Shown here: positions 49,501-51,396 of the stretch, piece by piece
Numbering within the stretch: position 1 is the stretch's first letter
Layout: each line of letters begins with the position of its first letter
From: Cheiracanthium punctorium
Lineage: Eukaryota > Arthropoda > Arachnida > Araneae > Cheiracanthiidae
Assembly (NCBI GenBank): GCA_038373885.1
Contig: JAWZYV010012260.1
Span: 124,001-188,000 of the forward strand
DNA length: 64,000 nt
Reading direction: 5' to 3'
Translations under genes and position numbers: made by a program
Notes under the pieces: generated by a model
Seen by the model: only the letters and a program-made list of their open reading frames with translations
Told to the model about the DNA's origin: nothing
Database searches by the model: none

Positions 49501-50500
49501 TTCTGATCATAGAATTATTTCTGTAAATGTAGTTACTTTAAAATAAATAAATGAATGAATGAAATAACATCAGTATATGACTGAAATAATTTTTTAAATT
49601 TAATGGTTTGGAACCCATGCCAAAATTTTCTGATATAGAACCAAATCCATCGATTTTTCTCTCAGCTTTTCTGTCCCATATTTTTGTAGTAGGTGTATTA
49701 CACTGGTGATGTTAGGTAAAACAAGATCAAGCACAAACTATTTTCTTTCCGGATTGGTTGTTTTGACTTCGGATTTTACAAGTTCTTGGCTGGCTTTTCA
49801 ATGCCAGTGGATAAGATTTTTTTTTCCCCAAATGGCCGGCCTCTGCTGTGAAGGCTTTGGCCTCAACAGGCCGGAATTGTTGGTCACTTTATTATGGCGG
49901 CACTTAGTAGGTGAACCAACGTTGCCCCCTTTGAAGGGCCGAACACAATGACAACCACGCCCAGACGGGGATCGAATCCCGGCCGCCGGGAGTTGAACCC
50001 GAAACCGGAGTACGGTGCTTTACCCACCATACAAATCGGTCGGCTTCAATGGATAGGATTTGTGTATGATTTTGCAGATGGAAAATAACTGCTAGATTTT
50101 ATTGATCGGTGTTTTCTCGGTGTTTTTTGTAATGATTTGTTTAATGTTTAGAAACAAATCACGCTAACGCTTTAGTTGTTTACGTTTAATTAGAAATTTG
50201 ATCACATTAGGCGGCTGATTTTATCAGAGTTTAATAAGTCCCGGGCATTGTATTAATTTTTTTTTTATTTCGTCTAAAATCTCTATTTTTAAGTGGTTTG
50301 TGTATGTTTGTAAGTATCCGTTTCATTACTGTTTTTTAAGCTTTAATGCATTTTCCTAGGAATTTGAGAAAATTGCCATTGGTGTATTAGAAGAATGTGA
50401 TAAGATGGATTGGAAGAAAACATGCAAAATATTGAATTTCAGAGATCCTTATTGGGGTAATATGACGGTCCTGGACCTAGCAATTTTAGCTTACGATAGG
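8247..50500 (+). CDS. TRPM: TRPM-family cation channel gene, N-terminal half (13 exons, partial at both ends)
   Basis: Thirteen exons (8247-8358, 12184-12266, 13912-14104, 21538-21711, 24693-24890, 26699-26882, 30710-30878, 30952-31096, 39183-39249, 39356-39594, 42268-42500, 45855-45990, 50360-50500) join with consistent phases into about 691 codons. Visible landmarks are the N-terminal FSRKECTIF and CVCG signatures, PTNAYGKIEF, the SLOG nucleotide-fold glycine motifs TGGLNFG and CGTGDVAD, HTHFLLVDDGT, and the MHR3/4 motifs LLLAVNWNR, RRTELALFFW-like and EFEKIAIGVLEEC. Family knowledge: TRPM proteins are tetrameric plasma-membrane cation channels, and in TRPM2 this cytoplasmic region binds ADP-ribose. 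The MHR4 and MHR3 segments look closer to TRPM2 (beta clade) than to TRPM1/3/6/7. The transmembrane domain, TRP helix and stop are not in the window, so the gene runs past 64000. The first exon starts in codon phase 2, so at least one coding exon lies upstream. Channel type, ligand and ion selectivity cannot be read from this half. Confidence 0.9.
8660..9375 (+). repeat. Dispersed repeat family A, copy 1
   Basis: Aligns with 57570-58020 in the same orientation. Shared blocks are AAAACTTCTTCTCAAGCTT-like, ATTTATGAACGTTTATTCAC, an A-run after TTCTTTGTAAA, AAGGCTGTAAGG, TATGCGTACGGTATA and TATGTACTTACGTTGTAA. This copy carries a foldback insertion (9217-9316) that the other copy lacks. A long A-run (about 8634-8657) lies at its left edge. 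Confidence 0.8.
9217..9316. mobile_element. 100-bp foldback MITE inside repeat A
   Basis: Termini CCCATACAGCAC / reverse complement CCCAGAAAGCACG, with several copies of GTTTTCTGAACGT in both orientations that fold into a hairpin. The equivalent position in repeat A copy 2 (near 57973) goes straight from TTGTAA to TGAACAGTAATCC, which is an empty site. The flanking duplication is at most AA. Confidence 0.75.
9676..9990. repeat. Diverged tandem pair, about 155-bp unit
   Basis: Unit 1 starts near 9676 and unit 2 near 9831. Both contain TTTGAAAC, ATCTCAAAATCTAA, TATAG-TTAAGTT and TTACGTCATGTGC in the same order. Non-coding. It may be part of a larger dispersed element ending near 10020. Confidence 0.7.
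10190..10330 (+). repeat. Probable tRNA-derived SINE fragment
   Basis: A tRNA-like head with an A-box-like TGGTGATTAGAACGC and a B-box-like GGTTCGATACC about 30 bases apart, but without a foldable tRNA ending in a proper acceptor stem. This points to a degraded SINE, not a tRNA gene. No target duplication found. Confidence 0.45.
10563..10640 (+). mobile_element. Left end of a hAT-type element, degraded
   Basis: CAGACGCGTAGCCAG followed by a G-run, as in the complete elements at 15655 and 59615. No matching right end or 8-bp duplication could be established; GCGTCCCTG near 10870 is a possible decayed partner. Confidence 0.4.
11219..11620. repeat. GC-rich island, probably a dispersed repeat
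   Basis: About 400 bases clearly richer in GC than the flanks, starting at a GTTGTTGTTGTT run. Overlapping open frames of 60-84 codons exist on both strands, but none has recognisable domains and they have no splice sites connecting to the TRPM exons. The sharp composition edges suggest an inserted repeat or gene fragment. Confidence 0.4.
11621..13911. repeat. TRPM introns with an AT-rich tandem motif
   Basis: Apart from exon 2 (12184-12266), non-coding. At about 13336-13415 the motif ACTAATAACCGTAATATTAATT recurs in several degenerate copies. Nothing else bounded. Confidence 0.5.
12184..12266 (+). CDS. TRPM: TRPM exon 2, residues 38-65
   Basis: The acceptor is a long T-tract ending TTTTTACAG and the donor is GTAAGT. 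It encodes LAENFSRKECTIFEPAPQQ, corresponding to the conserved TRPM N-terminal segment (W-I-x-x-N-F-x-K-R-E-C in most members). The usual Trp before this motif is not present. The last two bases, CC, form Pro with the first base of exon 3. Confidence 0.85.
13912..14104 (+). CDS. TRPM: TRPM exon 3, residues 65-129
   Basis: Acceptor TATATAAAG, donor GTGAGT. It encodes NCVCGGTLKEHKS, the CxCG motif typical of TRPM, then a variable linker and SYPTNAYGKIEFQ, matching the conserved PTDAFGxIxF segment that opens the SLOG-like domain. Phase 0 at the 3' end matches exon 4. Confidence 0.9.
14105..15654. repeat. TRPM intron 3, left part, with (CG)(CA)(GA)n
   Basis: Compound microsatellite at 14480-14533: CG repeats, then CA repeats, then GA repeats. 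Otherwise AT-rich with no gene seen. Confidence 0.6.
15655..15797. mobile_element. hAT-type MITE with perfect 8-bp duplication
   Basis: 143 bases bounded by CAGGCGCGTAGCCAGG and CCTGGCTACGCCCCTG, each followed inward by a G or C homopolymer run. The 8-base duplication TGACCTAG is exact (15647-15654 and 15798-15805). CAGGGGCGTAGCCAG-like termini and 8-bp duplications are diagnostic of the hAT superfamily. No transposase. Confidence 0.9.
16474..17223 (+). pseudogene. Decayed copy of an uncharacterised invertebrate multicopy gene
   Basis: One frame runs from LFNQKELNNLVRDLKLSKQQ to a stop at 17221-17223 but is interrupted at 16717 (TAG), 16852 (TAA), 16861 (TAA) and 16993 (TGA). Recognisable blocks are LVRDLKLSKQQAELLGSRL, SLFIDSRKTRLKAVLLHNGN and NKIILPPIHVKLGFMKNFV. 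I recall the same blocks, in this order, in a large family of predicted proteins repeated many times in arthropod and cnidarian genomes, whose function is unknown and which may be transposon-linked. The expected middle section between the second and third blocks (a Cys-containing stretch) is missing, so this copy also carries a deletion. It lies within a TRPM intron and is not functional. Confidence 0.65.
17474..17566 (+). mobile_element. 5'-truncated SINE with A-tail and 13-bp duplication
   Basis: The 93-base insert ends in an A-run and is flanked by the exact direct repeat TTATTAGATAAGT (17461-17473 and 17567-17579), the hallmark of LINE-mobilised insertion. Its body matches the 3' half of the SINE at 49819-50049: shared ACT-GGTGCC-CCATAAT, GGC-AA-GC and GCC-GCCCATT blocks in order. 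The tRNA-like head is absent. Confidence 0.85.
17580..21083. repeat. TRPM intron 3, non-coding with tandem repeat
   Basis: At about 18955-19060 a unit of about 38 bases containing AGTAACAGAAGAACCAATAAT is repeated roughly three times. A G-run occurs near 18417 and a T-run near 18790. A possible old hAT-like fragment (GGGGCAGTTGCCTAGGGCTC near 18386) was not bounded. No exon recognised. Confidence 0.5.
21084..21345. mobile_element. Long-hairpin MITE, CACTA-like end
   Basis: Two arms of about 125 bases are inverted copies around a centre near 21210. Paired blocks include TTTACAGATTCTC, TTTTACAGAAATCT, GTCAAATTT and ATTGCCAG/CTGGCTGACAAT. The right terminus reads CACTACAAAAAATG on the minus strand; the left is ACTGCGAAAAAAATT. 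No convincing target duplication and no coding. Confidence 0.7.
21538..21711 (+). CDS. TRPM: TRPM exon 4, residues 130-187
   Basis: Acceptor TCTTGCAG, donor GTAACT; exactly 58 codons. It begins YIRLADD (TRPM YVRVS) and contains LMQDYWKM and PPEFIISVIGNTSSF, equivalent to LLISVTGG in the nucleotide-binding fold of MHR1, then FGDTLVK. The second Gly of the usual S-V-x-G-G is replaced (IGN). Confidence 0.93.
21712..23217. other. TRPM intron 4, left part; nothing recognised
   Basis: AT-rich. One 99-codon chance ORF (21678-21977) overlaps the exon 4 donor but is not conserved in appearance. Confidence 0.6.
23218..23986 (+). mobile_element. Non-autonomous Tigger/pogo element with transposase tail
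   Basis: 769 bases with inverted termini CAGTGCGCACCGGTCATAAC and (minus strand) CAGTAGACACCGGTTATAAC, flanked by TA (23216-23217, 23987-23988). Sub-terminal copies of TATAACGTACT recur at both ends. A 70-codon frame at 23555-23767 has an acidic stretch (DSDDSEEETEEPIPSIPDAF) and LSRFFE, as in the acidic C-terminus of Tigger/CENP-B-like transposases; the DDE core and DNA-binding domains are deleted. Confidence 0.8.
24693..24890 (+). CDS. TRPM: TRPM exon 5, residues 188-253
   Basis: Acceptor TTTTATAG, donor GTAAGA; 66 codons. It encodes ANAWLFTGGLNFGLVKVVGDAV, matching the TRPM TTGAWI-TGG-xxG-V-xxVG-AV block, then CIGVTKWGCVENNELL, matching the IGI-xxWG-xV-xxxxxLI block. The TGG loop is the glycine-rich loop of the SLOG nucleotide fold. 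Confidence 0.95.
26699..26882 (+). CDS. TRPM: TRPM exon 6, residues 254-315
   Basis: Acceptor TTTTATAG, donor GTAACT. It encodes LNPGHTHFLLVDDGT followed by EEFRVELMHKISS, the counterpart of LNxxHSHFILVDDGT...LRxxLEKxIS of TRPM channels. It leaves one base (G) that joins exon 7 to make Gly. Confidence 0.95.
28905..30188 (-). mobile_element. Tc1-like transposon with decayed transposase
   Basis: The element of about 1.28 kb has imperfect inverted ends (left CAGGAGTTGAACAAAATAAT; right, minus strand, CAGGTATTAGACAAAATAAT) and TA on both sides (28903-28904, 30189-30190). The transposase runs on the minus strand from an ATG at 30004 (MSDLSDLERGMIVGASL, typical Tc1 N-terminus) to about 28957. Frames at 29181-29411 show MIWGAISPRGLGPLV and VFQDDNAPIHT, the second catalytic Asp of the DD34E triad; 28957-29142 carries the C-terminal ...RIPVNGVRDLYLTIPRRI helix. 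Several frameshifts and a GT/CA microsatellite (29770-29796) in the coding region show it is dead. It lies in the TRPM intron before exon 7. Confidence 0.9.
30431..30564. mobile_element. MITE with 60-base inverted repeats
   Basis: 134 bases; both ends read inward GCCGTATTCACCA, then TTGACACG-GGATTAA, CGCGT and AGTCATCGGTA, forming a near-complete hairpin. No clear target duplication. The class is not assigned. Confidence 0.75.
30710..30878 (+). CDS. TRPM: TRPM exon 7, residues 315-371
   Basis: Acceptor TACTACAG, donor GTAAGC. It encodes GLAIPAILLVLGGDLDSVDEIL (conserved IP-V-xxVxEGG-xxS), then IPVLLCCGTGDVADIIAAA, matching the PVVVxxGSGRxADxIA motif that closes the nucleotide-binding pocket. 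The Arg of G-S-G-R is Asp here (GTGDVAD), a change that could matter for ligand recognition. Confidence 0.95.
30952..31096 (+). CDS. TRPM: TRPM exon 8, residues 371-419
   Basis: Only 73 bases after exon 7, in phase with it through Arg. Acceptor TTGAACAG, donor GTAATT. It encodes a helical, charged segment (DEDKDLIRNMLNAYYRKHTK) ending RDIYKCCKKKHL, which aligns with the ...I--ExMKKKEL segment that ends MHR2 in TRPM proteins. Confidence 0.9.
31097..31560. other. TRPM intron 8, left edge; nothing recognised
   Basis: T-rich low-complexity sequence with no ORF of interest. Confidence 0.6.
31570..32147 (-). pseudogene. Mariner-like transposase, 3' half, split by the BEL element
   Basis: Minus-strand frames 31958-32221 and 31590-31790 contain FFFEEHSAAGPVSC, GQRYVSLLQRSVIPALQ, MFMQDGAPPHS (second catalytic Asp) and the C-terminal EEWQRIALNSVYGLYLSIAR. 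The coding sequence continues at 38570, on the other side of the retrotransposon: the reading ...VTVWCDFTVAF joins to ...AF-IVG directly across the 5-bp duplication. Frameshifts are present, so it was probably dead. Transposon ends were not found. Confidence 0.85.
32148..32593 (-). repeat. BEL 3' LTR
   Basis: On the minus strand it begins TGTTATGAAAACC and ends GTTTTTGTTACA (TG...CA). It contains an AATAAA polyadenylation-like signal (minus strand, near 32350). It pairs with 38119-38564. Confidence 0.95.
32834..33487 (-). CDS. BEL integrase C-terminal part (DUF5641-type)
   Basis: The reliable part of this 217-codon frame runs from TTLNQEELYTVLCHVEATVN (end of the integrase core helix) to the C-terminus. 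It includes NSRPLTYL, a W-less linker, VGDVVLVGMDNKKRLLWPMG and VVKVKTKSGSLIRPIQKLFP, an SH3-like DNA/chromatin-binding tail usual in BEL/Pao integrases. The first 30 or so codons are a shadow of the overlapping pol frame. A frameshift near 33400 separates it from the catalytic core, so the polyprotein is broken here. Confidence 0.9.
   Translation of the reverse strand: MEIHPPYRSVVGRMVGAARQMCEGAPCPSLSRTTLNQEELYTVLCHVEATVNSRPLTYLAEDPESFVPISPSMFLQEVREIGVPEFDNLDKQSLNIRFRYCQNLRQALRSRFRKEYLGQLVQRPSQIQQNLQVGDVVLVGMDNKKRLLWPMGIIESVLPSRDGIARVVKVKTKSGSLIRPIQKLFPSEISRTKDPVVKTVFENRSRRGRLLKIPERL
33382..35988 (-). CDS. BEL pol: reverse transcriptase, RNase H, integrase core
   Basis: 868 codons without a stop. 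In order: RT (begins about LAEKRLFSLTRKL in BEL proteins; here AEKRLFSLTRKLK near residue 25), RT active site FYIDNCVTS near 215, RNase H-like HVFCDASQSTYATVIF near 385, integrase zinc finger HHNYNHAGVK...CATCKRYK, then catalytic IGIDLCG, VYTDNATNF and WWERLVRCVKE. The RT site is Y-I-D-N where the family has Y-V-D-D, a probable inactivating change. The first codons (MMGDTVWGYRGW) are an out-of-frame artefact: the true sequence GRYCVGLPW lies one frame over, so a frameshift occurs near 35950. Confidence 0.95.
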   Translation of the reverse strand: MMGDTVWGYRGWRNERKFLSNRHIAEKRLFSLTRKLKSSNMYEEYHKVFFEWEQEGIIEKVSGKEVNSKFVHYLPHHPVVKPDSLTTKIRPVFDASCKSDRNPSLNDCLVKGPNLIEQIPAIFLRFREKAIGVVSDIRHAFLQIELEKNDRDFLRFLWWDCDSKIQEFRHNRVVFGLTSSPFLLGAVIKCHLSNAEGKCKDTANKLLSSFYIDNCVTSVDTVEELKHFILNSTELLVEAKLELRSWEFGPFEEIKDFGEKNEIPNSTVDPVNILGLKWDRIDDTLLITVKSDFKIRNLSNREILSITQSIFDPLGFLSPFLLRAKLLIQQAWIMKTDWDTPLPDNIRGNFEIWFRELEELRKIKIPRRVGFGNRKNWSMHVFCDASQSTYATVIFLRCAAPEVTVRLLGSRCRLALLKKMTIPRLELLACVIGARFSAFIRDSMNISSVATYYWTDSTTCLAWIKRNDQWGTFVGNRVREISKLTDPDSWRLVPGKLNPADLPFRGCNAKQLIESRWWDGPEWLKLSEENWPSPDVHPDETKINSERKKTQISNLSVKEQKIALFQNISKFSRIVRVLCWVRRFIRKAQGKRVPPDMILVASEKQDAEACLWLMIQKETFQSVKSINNLVTVKDQSGLLRVKTKIIDRENEFAFLYPVLLPKSHPVVESLIWEYHHNYNHAGVKILAAKLREKYWLISSRRAVRNVVSKCATCKRYKTKATAAPPIHLPLDRVRDACVFEIIGIDLCGPLYLKSRAKVWNVLFTCAVYRTIHLELVSSLSTEAFVQSFRRFIARRWRPSTVYTDNATNFTGTENSLKSVDWSKIAAESQLSPINWKFTPPTVAWWGGWWERLVRCVKELLVRVLVAPL
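36025..37137 (-). CDS. BEL gag C-terminus (CCHC knuckles) and protease
   Basis: In frame with the upstream gag but separated from it by a single TGA, so the apparent start (TTG at 37137) is not a real initiation site. Zinc-knuckle-like CxFCNMGSHESRDC and CIKCLKPGHFANSCRRFVRC are followed by the aspartic protease motif LLDCGSQRSYVKKS near residue 190 and the downstream LLGADLYGKLL. The family's protease motif is D-[ST]-G; here it is D-C-G. The frame ends in a frameshift: the expected continuation FSKAAEEELAVEQFENS is in another frame near 36050-35990. Confidence 0.92.
   Translation of the reverse strand: MYSLMSFLHSEVLNEERLSLAKEGFDRTRDTPKDKQKSKRPAVPTALGLQVSAKANSCVFCNMGSHESRDCCTAMSMTTNERVKKLKDKKCCIKCLKPGHFANSCRRFVRCQVCSKVHPIVLCPDISTRKEPANKSETERSEIAQSSVIQRECDNSIILMTLNVEIFGKGSKRVRALLDCGSQRSYVKKSTAQELGLDPIGSENISHALFGGSKTDSEPHDKYLLKLGSTSKYLKEKFEFEFLSQEIICGSVPRLRLNENLIKEFKRNKIWLTDVGSESSEVEMLLGADLYGKLLTGYVKQLPGGLTAIDTKLGWTVCGEIGSKEPNLTNESTLVTNLCVRNLEISDLWNLETIGMSGVKNDFQKLQRKN
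37138..38064 (-). CDS. BEL gag N-terminal part
   Basis: The likely start is ATG at 38064 (MEKLVKLRAPVISNFTKTTN); an open frame extends 9 codons further upstream only through a TTG. The frame ends at TGA 37138-37140. It contains an N-terminal coiled stretch (ANEFVDKGALSDKLTKLVNL) and the Pao-type gag core LKRFDGQLINYLPFWAQFKQ, a conserved segment (F-G-x-xxxWxxFxxxF) in BEL/Pao gag. It would form the particle shell. The in-frame TGA just before the zinc knuckles is probably a mutation, not programmed readthrough. Confidence 0.93.
   Translation of the reverse strand: MEKLVKLRAPVISNFTKTTNALKEELANEFVDKGALSDKLTKLVNLKEELSNLDSKILDALLDEKDVTDEEISKEYESAEEYSDLFITMKRLADSKLENSNRTNSVAGTVSNRSSYRLSEIELKRFDGQLINYLPFWAQFKQIHDNDELSEVDKFHYLYQAMQPGRKAREFIEGYPATKENYQKAILALEQRFGRKELLTEVYVRELLKLIISNVGNSREKLSLGKLVDKIEAHLRALESMGVDSEANAAWLFPLVESCVSEDILRAWQRHSLSSTHSVSNYPHASPLAGENSVVENDLVPPKQRSRL
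38093..38110 (-). other. BEL primer binding site
   Basis: TGGCGAGCCAGCCAGGAT on the minus strand, 8 bases after the end of the 5' LTR. It resembles the TGGCGACC-type sites of BEL/Pao elements. The matching tRNA was not identified. Confidence 0.7.
38119..38564 (-). repeat. BEL 5' LTR
   Basis: Same length as the 3' LTR. It starts TCTTATGAAAACC (the canonical TG is mutated to TC) and ends TTTTTTACA on the minus strand. Confidence 0.95.
38570..38940 (-). pseudogene. Mariner-like transposase, 5' half
   Basis: The minus-strand frame from about 38764 carries RKIFWTDEAHFHMEGAVNTH (first catalytic Asp in TDEAHF), then SRIWAASNPHQCQQIPLHSS and VTVWCDFTVAF, directly upstream of the BEL insertion. Before it, RRIAISVDQPRSTVHKIMQ-like helix-turn-helix coding lies near 38830-38900 but in broken frames. 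Sequence past about 38940 is not recognised, so the 5' end of the element is lost. Confidence 0.85.
39183..39249 (+). CDS. TRPM: TRPM exon 9, residues 420-442
   Basis: Short exon of 67 bases after the 8.1-kb transposon-laden intron. Acceptor CTTTCAAG, donor GTAAGT. It encodes IHIFEIHGNDSLDLHILSTV, matching the ITVFRxGxxGxxDxDxAILxALLK segment of the family. One base is left over and completes His with exon 10. Confidence 0.9.
39356..39594 (+). CDS. TRPM: TRPM exon 10, residues 442-521
   Basis: Acceptor TTTTTACAG, donor GTGAGA; 107 bases after exon 9. It encodes DQLLLAVNWNRPDAAKK (TRPM LALAWNRVDIAR), then EAMTSALITNKPAFVRLLL and LTVGLLRTLYNE. The block ALITNKPAFVRLLLKRG is close to the ALISNKPEFVKLFL block of TRPM2 and is the best evidence for a beta-type TRPM. 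Confidence 0.95.
39595..42267. other. TRPM intron 10; nothing recognised
   Basis: AT-rich. Short ORFs at 40501-40866 and 41048-41320 do not resemble TRPM or any known family. A (TA)n tract lies just left of exon 9, near 39080-39108. Confidence 0.6.
42268..42500 (+). CDS. TRPM: TRPM exon 11, residues 522-599
   Basis: Acceptor TTTTATAG, donor GTAATT. It encodes a linker, then DISHFLGFLMRKH, an arginine/lysine-rich stretch, and FEQPFRELFIWAIITL, the counterpart of the DPxRDLLIWAIxxxR helix of MHR3/4. It leaves AG that forms Arg with exon 12. Confidence 0.92.
42501..45001. repeat. TRPM intron 11 with degenerate tandem repeat
   Basis: Between about 43390 and 43760 a unit of about 80 bases with GTACTCAATTA-GATTATTAT and AAGCTATA recurs two to three times with divergence. 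Otherwise no gene or bounded element. Confidence 0.5.
45006..45281. mobile_element. piggyBac-type MITE at a TTAA site
   Basis: 276 bases with inverted ends CCCATTTATGCCT and (minus strand) CCCATTTGTGCCT, flanked on both sides by TTAA (45002-45005, 45282-45285). TTAA duplication and CCC/CCY termini are the piggyBac signature. No coding. Confidence 0.85.
45286..47064. other. TRPM introns around exon 12; nothing recognised
   Basis: Other than exon 12 (45855-45990), AT-rich non-coding sequence without bounded repeats. Confidence 0.6.
45855..45990 (+). CDS. TRPM: TRPM exon 12, residues 599-644
   Basis: The acceptor is a weak tract ending TATGAATAG; the donor is GTGATT. It encodes TELALFFWSETQRPLQMSVV, matching the R-ELAxFFWxxxxxxxxxALxA segment conserved across TRPM, followed by a short charged tail ending VDKKK. 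Phase 0 joins exon 13. Confidence 0.93.
47211..48166 (-). pseudogene. Tcb1-type transposase, main part
   Basis: Three minus-strand frames (47885-48166, 47375-47800, 47211-47516) together cover the second HTH, the DDE core and the C-terminus ending PRRVAACIQASGGSTPY, which is the standard end of Tcb1-annotated transposases in spiders. A run of 10-base units (CCCCAAGATG and variants, 47771-47820) expands the coding region just before the first catalytic Asp. It would encode a repetitive LGASWG-type insert and probably caused one frameshift. Non-functional. Confidence 0.93.
48177..48935 (-). mobile_element. Solo-LTR-like insertion in the Tcb1 transposase
   Basis: 759 bases flanked by exact GAGCG on both sides (48172-48176 and 48936-48940), splitting the transposase codons for RRIA-RH. 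On the minus strand it starts TGTGACGAAG and ends CCTCATA. Length, 5-bp duplication, a TGTGACG start and absence of coding are what a solo LTR of a Gypsy-type element would show, but the 3' end is TA rather than CA and no internal region is present to prove it. Confidence 0.65.
49294..49818. other. TRPM intron 12 spacer
   Basis: Contains several copies of a GGCAATATG/ATAGGCAATATGT motif near 49396-49470 in both orientations (a small inverted repeat). No gene seen. Confidence 0.4.
49819..50049 (-). mobile_element. tRNA-derived SINE, full-length copy
   Basis: On the minus strand it begins with a tRNA-like head: A-box-like TATGGTGGGTAAAGCACCG and B-box GGGTTCAACTCCC, followed by a second GGGATTCGATCCCC. 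A body shared with 17474-17566 and an A-tail (T-run at 49817-49825) follow. Flanking TGGATAAGATT (49808-49818) and TGGATAGGATT (50050-50060) are an 11-base target duplication with one mismatch. It would be transcribed by RNA polymerase III and moved by a LINE. Confidence 0.85.
50360..50500 (+). CDS. TRPM: TRPM exon 13 (last in window), residues 645-691
   Basis: Acceptor TTTTCCTAG, donor GTAAAT; 47 codons. It encodes EFEKIAIGVLEECDKMD, strikingly like EYEHRAIGVFTEC of TRPM2, then a Trp-Gly-xx-T-xLxLA block (YWGNMTVLDLAILAYDR). The next expected segment, leading to the first transmembrane helix, is not found before 64000. Confidence 0.95.
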
Positions 50501-50768
50501 GTAAATTATCTACTTCTGTCTTGAAAATATATTTTATATCAAACAAAAAAAAAGTTAGAATAAGACTTATTGAAACAAATATAATGTAGATCTATAGAAT
50601 TTATGTGTCTTTTTTTTCTCTCTCTTTTTTATTCCCAATTGTACATCCTGAATTACGTCAAAAAACCAATGTTTAGAAAATAAAAGCATTTATATACTTA
50701 GTATGTTTAGGTAGTTTTTCCCCACATTCAAATAGTTTTAAATACTTTTTTGAGACTTATTAACTTAA
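50501..50768. other. Spacer; possible left end of the piggyBac element
   Basis: TTAA occurs at 50760-50763 and 50765-50768, immediately before TACTCCGCTAGTCGCGCACC, which may be the left terminus of the piggyBac element at 51.0-53.1 kb. A matching right terminus was not found. Confidence 0.35.
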
Positions 50769-51009
50769 TACTCCGCTAGTCGCGCACCTTTTTGAGACAA
50801 ATGTGATCGCACTATATCTCTCAGATACACAACTATATACTTTTAAAATTAACGCTTAAATAAAAAGATAAATTAAATTAAAATAGAAATAAATAAAGCT
50901 AAAATGAATTTATTTAATAAAAAGTATAAATTTTCTAGTTTACAAACTAATTTCTGGATTAAAAATAAAAGTTTCATGAATCCAAAGATCAATATTTAAA
51001 GTTCCATGT

Positions 51010-51396
51010 TAATTTACATGGAACATTAATACACGTTACATTTAAATTAAAGAGATACTTTTAGTGCATAATCTAGGTTATGTAATTAAAAATAATATAG
51101 TTACTACTTATTTAGTCTTCGTGTTCTATGTTTGATTCACTTGCACATTCTTGTGAACAGATAAATGAACAGTGCTGTAAACACAGGTGTGTGCCACATT
51201 TTTTGCATGAGTATCTGGTTAAACGTGATTTCTTCTGATTTTGTTAATTTACATGGAACATTAATACACATTACATTTAAATTAAAGAGATACTTTTAGT
51301 GCACAATCTAGGTTATGTAATTAAAAATAATATAGTTACTACTTATTTAGTCTTCGTGTTCTATGTTTGATTCACTTGCACATTCTTGTGAACAAA
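51010..51396. repeat. Direct duplication of the piggyBac 3' tail
   Basis: 51010-51161 and 51246-51396 are nearly identical direct repeats (about 150 bases, few mismatches), each encoding SQECASESNIEHED and a stop on the minus strand plus 3' non-coding sequence. The 84 bases between them encode the cysteine finger that belongs upstream of that tail. The inserted copy therefore places a stop before the finger. Confidence 0.9.

Noticed and set aside
49980..50045. Possible tRNA gene on the minus strand
   Set aside because: It is the head of a SINE with a shared body, A-tail and target duplication, not a free-standing tRNA.
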